A stretch of 19,597 nt of DNA from an uncultured Ruminococcus sp. (GTDB lineage: Bacteria; Bacillota; Clostridia; Oscillospirales; Ruminococcaceae): contig CAMWXM010000020.1 of assembly GCA_947178195.1 (NCBI GenBank), positions 1-19,597 on the forward strand, given 5' to 3'. The notes under the pieces are model-generated. The model saw nothing but the letters and a program-made list of their open reading frames with translations, did no database searches and was not told the DNA's origin. Made by a program: the position numbers and the translations under genes. Positions 16,412 to 19,597 of this stretch are shown one piece after another (position 1 is the stretch's first letter; every line of letters begins with the position of its first letter).

Positions 16412-16447
16412 TAAAAAAGCTGACCGTTTATCAAAACAGTCAGCTCC
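16412..16447 (-). terminator. Rho-independent terminator on the minus strand
   Basis: Read on the minus strand, AGCTGAC then GTTT pairs with AAAC then GTCAGCT (arms 16418-16429 and 16434-16445, one mismatch), followed directly by TTTTTTAT. This is a textbook terminator. It is about 270 bases past the last gene of the DUF3990 module and would end that transcript, or an older one lost from 16450-16700. Confidence 0.7.
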
Positions 16448-16713
16448 ATGTTATACGATATATTCGTCTATCTTATTTCTTATTTTTGGACAACTTTTGG
16501 TCAACAAAGTTACAATAAGTTACAAAATATTGGCCATAAACAAAATAATTTTTGGACTTAAAAATGGCTTAAATTCGCAGTTTTCGGAAAGTTATGTTAT
16601 GTTACAAAAAGCAATTTGCTTTAGACCAAATAATGACCAAAATCCCAGGCATATTTCTGCAATAATCTGACCTTTTTATGAGGTCGGATTTATTTTTATG
16701 AGTAATCGACCCT

Positions 16714-16923
16714 TTACCATGCAGGCTTTCCTGTTGACAACAAACTGTCAATATCGGAAAAAGCATTTTCCAAAGCCTCCGAATGATACATTTCATACAT
16801 ATTGAAAATAAAGTCTGTAATATTTTTAGAATCCCACTCCTCAAGAACTTCTCCTGTAGGACGGTTCTTATATGCAGCATAATTTTCAAGCAGGTATAAA
16901 AAGAAATCCTGTTGAGCAGTCAT
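16714..16923 (-). CDS. DUF3791-family small protein, putative antitoxin partner
   Basis: A 69-aa acidic, helical protein: FLYLLENYAAYKNRPTGEVL then ITDFIFNMYEMYHSEALENA, matching the DUF3791 plan of a helix, a turn and a second helix ending near a YE.(Y/H)H motif. The ATG at 16923 is chosen over an upstream GTG because AGAGGTG stands at the right distance before it. It begins one base after the stop of the middle gene, so the three genes form one operon with the DUF3990 gene first. DUF3791 and DUF3990 proteins commonly occur side by side; an antitoxin role is inferred from that pairing and its size. Confidence 0.6.
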   Translation of the reverse strand: MTAQQDFFLYLLENYAAYKNRPTGEVLEEWDSKNITDFIFNMYEMYHSEALENAFSDIDSLLSTGKPAW

Positions 16924-16924
16924 A

Positions 16925-17170
16925 TTATTCACCTCTTATATACATTGAATTTCGAGGGTCACCTGTAATTTGTTCACACTCCCACATATTAAAAATTGCA
17001 GGATATCCGAATTCATACATTCCAAAACGCATATCCTCAAGCATATTGTGAGTTTCAGACTTTATAAACTTGTTTATTGCTTCCATTGGTGTTAACCCAT
17101 ATTTTTCAACTATCATTTTTACAACTTCTTTGTCATAATAATGCAAAGCTTCACACATCATTTTTTGCAT
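16925..17170 (-). CDS. Small conserved protein of the DUF3990 operon
   Basis: An 81-aa protein with no signal peptide. It has an N-terminal helical part (YDKEVVKMIVEKYGLTPMEA) and an aromatic-rich end with WECEQITGDPRNSMYIRGE. GGAGG seven bases before the ATG supports this start, which overlaps the end of the DUF3990 gene by 13 bases. The pattern resembles small proteins often found next to DUF3990 genes, but I cannot name its family with certainty. It may be a second antitoxin or a chaperone for the pair. The function is unassigned. Confidence 0.6.
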   Translation of the reverse strand: MQKMMCEALHYYDKEVVKMIVEKYGLTPMEAINKFIKSETHNMLEDMRFGMYEFGYPAIFNMWECEQITGDPRNSMYIRGE

Positions 17171-17643
17171 ATGATAACCTCCTTAAACTGCAAAAGACCT
17201 ATCGCCTTTTGCGTTTTAAATACGCACTGGTCTTTAAGCTTTTGAGGCAATAAACGCTTAATTGCAAATTCTTCGTCTAAAAAGCCGGAAATATACATAT
17301 TCAGAATAGGCATAGTATTATCATTGGCAACCGGTCCTCTTATAATATCATATTCTTCACCCTTGTAAATATCTTTTCTGTTTTCTGCAACAAAATTCAG
17401 CCATTTTCCATTCGGAGAGTCAAAAGTCAATGTTTTTAGCTCCAATATTTTTTCATTGTCAATTTCATATACAGAAACAGCTGCTTCTCCGTTTCCACGG
17501 CGATTTGTAATGTTAACCGCCCATTTTTCGGCTTGTATATAGTCGGAAGTTGTATAAAAACCTTGTCCGAAGTCAAGTGTTCTTCTGCCTTCAAGTAATT
17601 TTGGGTGTTTTACCGGCACATTGCTCCCATGATATAATATCAT
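17158..17643 (-). CDS. DUF3990 protein, ADP-ribosyltransferase-like putative toxin
   Basis: A 161-aa protein of the DUF3990 family, which belongs to the ADP-ribosyltransferase superfamily. The N-terminal MILYHGSN gives the first NAD-site His; LDFGQGFYTTSDYIQAEKWA is the second, aromatic motif; the C-terminal part has DEEFAIKRLLPQKLKDQCVF, where the third catalytic-position residue is expected. The start at 17643 has AAAGGAA upstream; the ATG three bases earlier (17646) is equally possible. It is the first gene of a three-gene operon under a consensus promoter. A mono-ADP-ribosylating toxin held in check by the two small downstream proteins is the most likely role, but the target is unknown and activity is inferred. 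Confidence 0.72.
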   Translation of the reverse strand: MILYHGSNVPVKHPKLLEGRRTLDFGQGFYTTSDYIQAEKWAVNITNRRGNGEAAVSVYEIDNEKILELKTLTFDSPNGKWLNFVAENRKDIYKGEEYDIIRGPVANDNTMPILNMYISGFLDEEFAIKRLLPQKLKDQCVFKTQKAIGLLQFKEVIICKK

Positions 17644-17693
17644 CATAATTTCCTTTCTTATAAATATCTTTTGGAACAAAGTATTATATATTT

Positions 17694-17722
17694 ATTATAC
17701 TAAAAAATGTATATGATGTCAA
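17694..17722 (-). promoter_or_regulatory. Consensus promoter of the DUF3990 operon
   Basis: On the minus strand TTGACA (17722-17717), a 17-base spacer and TATAAT (17699-17694) match the sigma-A consensus exactly. The leader before the start codon is about 45 nt. Confidence 0.8.
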
Positions 17723-17776
17723 TAGCAAATTTCTTGATAAACCATATATTATTTCACGAACATATTTGAAATTGTC

Positions 17777-17813
17777 CCATTTGCTTATGATTTTTATAAT
17801 CATAAGCAAATGG
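17777..17813. repeat. Perfect 16-bp inverted repeat
   Basis: CCATTTGCTTATGATT (17777-17792) and its exact complement (17798-17813) are separated by TTTAT. No U-run follows on either strand. It lies between the DUF3990 promoter and the 3' end of the ATPase gene. It may stop or process the ATPase transcript, or mark the end of a small mobile repeat, since TGGCTGTATTAC right after it resembles a string at 8217 and 8431. Confidence 0.7.
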
Positions 17814-17957
17814 CTGTATTACTCCGTTTTACGGCAAGCTATAGCAATGCGCTTATCGTAATTTTACAAAACTTATTGTATCAATAAACAATAAATAACG
17901 AACGAGCATTGTGGTGTAGCTCTGTCAAATCAAGCGTTTTGAAAAAAATGATTGATT
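17814..17957. other. Spacer downstream of the ATPase gene
   Basis: No gene or clear terminator is seen. A short CCGTTTTACGG palindrome (17826-17836) is present. Confidence 0.3.
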
Positions 17958-19169
17958 TTATTTATCTAAAAGCCAGTCAAGAACATTTTTCTTTTTTATG
18001 CCATTATAATCGGCATTGCCGAAAACCTCGTCAAGTGTAAGCAAATATTTGGGATAGTTATCTCCCACTTTCTTAAATGGAGCAAGCTCGCGTTTAAGTG
18101 TGCTTTCATCCAGGGTTGTTGCCGATACCTGATAATAGGATATATCATCATTGTCCACCGCTACAAAGTCAATCTCGTTCTCATCAAGCTGACCAATATA
18201 AACGTCATACCCTCGCCTTTTCAGTTCAAGAAAAACAATATTTTCAAGAATATGACCAATATCGCTTTCGCTGCCTTTAACAAGACAGTTCCGCAGTCCT
18301 ATATCAACCGCATAGTATTTGCTGTTGGTTTTGAGGAACATCTTGCCCTTTAAATTATACCTCTGAGCTTCGTATAGCATAAGGCTGTCTAAAAGTCCCC
18401 GAATGTATTTATCAACGGTTTTCTGATCTGCACCCTTTCCCTCGCTTTTAAGCGTATTTGCAATTTTGGTTGCCGACACCATATTCCCTATATTATGGAG
18501 CAAAAACTTCGTTACATTTTCAAGCGCAGTAATATCCGATACTTTGAGCCGTGCTACAATATCTTTCAGCAGTACGGAGTTATAAATGTCCCGAAGATAA
18601 TCTTTCGCTTCTTTCGACGTGATATTGAATTTTGCAATATACGGAAAAGAACCGTTCTCTAAATATCGGTTAAATTTTTGAGCATTTGTGAGCAGAGATT
18701 CGTCTATCCCGCTGCAAAATTCCATAAATGATAACGGCAGCATTTTCAGTTCCACATATCTTCCGGATAGTACCGTAGCAAGTTCTCCCGACATAAAATA
18801 TGCGTTTGAACCCGTAATATATACGTCACAGTTATCTTTCAGAAATAGGCTGTCAACTGCTTTTTCAAAGCTTTCAACGTGCTGTATCTCATCAAGGAAA
18901 ATATAATTCATTTTATTAGGAATGAGCAGCTTTTTAATATGCTCATAAAGCAGACGATAGTCGGTCAGGTGTTCAAATTCTATATCTTCAAAATTAATGC
19001 TGATAATCTGACTTTTCTCCACGCCGTCAGAAATAAGCCAATTTCTGTATATTTCAAACAGCGTTGACTTTCCGCATCGTCTGACTCCCGAAACTATTTT
19101 AATTATCTGTTTTTCACGCCATTTTTTCAGCCATTCAAGATATTCGGTCCTTTCAATTAAAGCATTCAT
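17958..19169 (-). CDS. AAA_14 ATPase with C-terminal DUF4143 domain
   Basis: A 403-aa cytoplasmic P-loop ATPase of the AAA_14/DUF4143 family, widespread and poorly characterised. The Walker A motif is GVRRCGKST, the Walker B YIFLDEIQHV, with sensor-like YITGSNAYFMSGELATVLSG following. The middle is a helical, winged-helix-like part; the C-terminus has HILENIVFLELKRRGYDVYI followed by ENEIDFVAV and YYQVS, a PD-(D/E)xK nuclease-like arrangement typical of DUF4143. The ATG at 19169 is preferred because AAGGAGG lies 8 bases upstream; an in-frame start at 19187 would overlap that site. It is monocistronic under a consensus promoter framed by an inverted repeat. Roles proposed for relatives include DNA-associated and defence functions, none proven here. 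Confidence 0.85.
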   Translation of the reverse strand: MNALIERTEYLEWLKKWREKQIIKIVSGVRRCGKSTLFEIYRNWLISDGVEKSQIISINFEDIEFEHLTDYRLLYEHIKKLLIPNKMNYIFLDEIQHVESFEKAVDSLFLKDNCDVYITGSNAYFMSGELATVLSGRYVELKMLPLSFMEFCSGIDESLLTNAQKFNRYLENGSFPYIAKFNITSKEAKDYLRDIYNSVLLKDIVARLKVSDITALENVTKFLLHNIGNMVSATKIANTLKSEGKGADQKTVDKYIRGLLDSLMLYEAQRYNLKGKMFLKTNSKYYAVDIGLRNCLVKGSESDIGHILENIVFLELKRRGYDVYIGQLDENEIDFVAVDNDDISYYQVSATTLDESTLKRELAPFKKVGDNYPKYLLTLDEVFGNADYNGIKKKNVLDWLLDK

Positions 19170-19197
19170 TTCATCAGCCTCCTTCACTATTATATAT

Positions 19198-19240
19198 ATT
19201 ATAATCCTAAAAATTTAAAATGTCAAGTTATTTTAGGATT
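19198..19240 (-). promoter_or_regulatory. Consensus promoter with flanking inverted repeat (operator-like)
   Basis: On the minus strand TTGACA (19226-19221), a 17-base spacer and TATAAT (19203-19198) match the sigma-A consensus. A perfect 10-bp inverted repeat, AATCCTAAAA (19203-19212) and TTTTAGGATT (19231-19240), has one arm next to the -10 and the other just upstream of the -35, an arrangement suited to a dimeric repressor. Confidence 0.75.
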
Positions 19241-19334
19241 AAATTCCGAAAAATTATAAAAACCTTTTGGCAATTAAGAAATCAGAAAGGCATTGTTTTG
19301 CTAAGGTTGGAGCATTTTTTTACTGAACATATGT
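19241..19334. other. Short spacer upstream of the DUF4143 ATPase promoter
   Basis: No gene, hairpin or terminator is evident between the partial gene's stop and the inverted repeat at 19231-19240. Confidence 0.3.
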
Positions 19335-19597
19335 TTAAATATCCTCAAACAAATCATCAATAGAAACCAATACAGTGCCGTCTTTTTCCGCTTTTTCACG
19401 CACAGCCTTAGTATAGCCGCCCTTGCTGAACAGATAATAATATCTTTTTTCGGATTTTGTGAATATCTGTGAAGCGCATATCAAATCATCATATTCCTTC
19501 ATATCAAACGCTGAGTTCTTAAATTTGCACTCACAGAAAATCGCCGAATCACCGTTTTTATTAAGTGCTAAAATATCTATGTCGTCCTGCTTTTTTG
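19335..19597 (-). CDS. C-terminal end of an ATPase-associated PD-(D/E)xK (DUF234-like) protein, partial
   Basis: Only the last 86 or so codons are in the window; the gene continues past 19597. The frame reads DDIDILALNKNGDSAIFCECKFKN, with an Asp then Glu-Cys-Lys in a nuclease-like strand pattern, then ICASQIFTKSEKRYYYLFSKGG and a TAA stop at 19337-19335. This matches the C-terminal DUF234 domain that follows archaeal-type AAA ATPases (PF01637 group). It sits in the same orientation as the DUF4143 ATPase downstream, which has its own promoter, so the two need not be co-transcribed. Confidence 0.65.
   Translation of the reverse strand, partial: KKQDDIDILALNKNGDSAIFCECKFKNSAFDMKEYDDLICASQIFTKSEKRYYYLFSKGGYTKAVREKAEKDGTVLVSIDDLFEDI

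Larger units (their letters stand above)
16139..16713. other. Gene-free spacer between the IS110 remnant and the DUF3990 module
   Basis: Besides the palindromic repeat (16188-16236) and the minus-strand terminator (16412-16447), it holds a CAGCC-GTTA-GGCTG hairpin (16251-16264) and a 9-bp hairpin with a T-rich right flank (16665-16689). Minus-strand frames in 16470-16640 are broken by stops and show no family I recognise. Confidence 0.4.

Noticed and set aside
16602..16889. 95-codon minus-strand frame overlapping the DUF3791 gene
   Set aside because: Out of frame with the supported gene, with no ribosome binding site and no recognisable domain.

Overview
The window looks like chromosome from a low-GC, monoderm gut or rumen Clostridium-type Firmicute, most likely a Ruminococcus-like Oscillospiraceae. 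This is an inference. It rests on AT-rich sequence with strong AAGGAGG-type ribosome binding sites, consensus sigma-A promoters, cellulose-binding (CBM2) domains on a secreted protein, Spo0A-box-like sites, and families common in those bacteria (DUF3990/DUF3791, AAA_14/DUF4143, IS110). No rRNA, tRNA or CRISPR array was recognised.

Layout. (1) 1-1683: an HD-domain dNTP triphosphohydrolase (dGTPase family) behind a promoter holding a TGTCGAA box. (2) 1684-2614: a gene-poor stretch with stacked hairpins, a decayed minus-strand ORF and the promoter of the next gene. (3) 2615-7673: a 1377-aa surface protein (signal peptide, membrane hairpin, thrombospondin type 3 calcium repeats, intact von Willebrand A domain, unknown helical C-terminus), then a divergent Lgt-like membrane protein. 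(4) 7674-9041: a graveyard with an SLH-domain remnant, a diverged tandem duplication and a broken iron-containing alcohol dehydrogenase. (5) 9330-14831: the main find, a transcription unit with promoter, a 1617-aa secreted protein and an abutting YezG-type immunity gene, closed by a terminator. The large protein runs signal peptide, two CBM2-like domains, three Fn3-like repeats, TSP3 repeats, a degenerate vWA domain, a hydrophobic pre-toxin segment and a C-terminal DNA/RNA non-specific endonuclease. (6) 14908-16236: a minus-strand gene remnant, an IS110 transposase pseudogene with three nonsense codons, and a small palindromic repeat. (7) 16412-17722, minus strand: a three-gene DUF3990 module resembling a toxin-antitoxin operon. 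(8) 17777-19597, minus strand: a perfect 16-bp hairpin, an AAA ATPase/DUF4143 gene under a consensus promoter framed by an inverted repeat, and the 3' end of a second ATPase-type gene.

How it may work together. The two giant secreted proteins share a TSP3 - beta domain - vWA core and look like paralogs. One ends in a nuclease with its immunity protein; the other keeps an intact metal site and ends in an uncharacterised helical domain followed by an Lgt-like membrane protein. The nuclease protein reads as a polymorphic toxin that could be held on cellulose or plant fibre by its CBM2 domains, a plausible antagonism system for fibre-attached communities. The dGTPase and toxin promoters carry the same TGTCGAA box at the same distance from the -10 element, suggesting a common link to Spo0A or stationary phase. 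The rest is accessory DNA with possible stress or defence modules and decayed mobile and metabolic genes.
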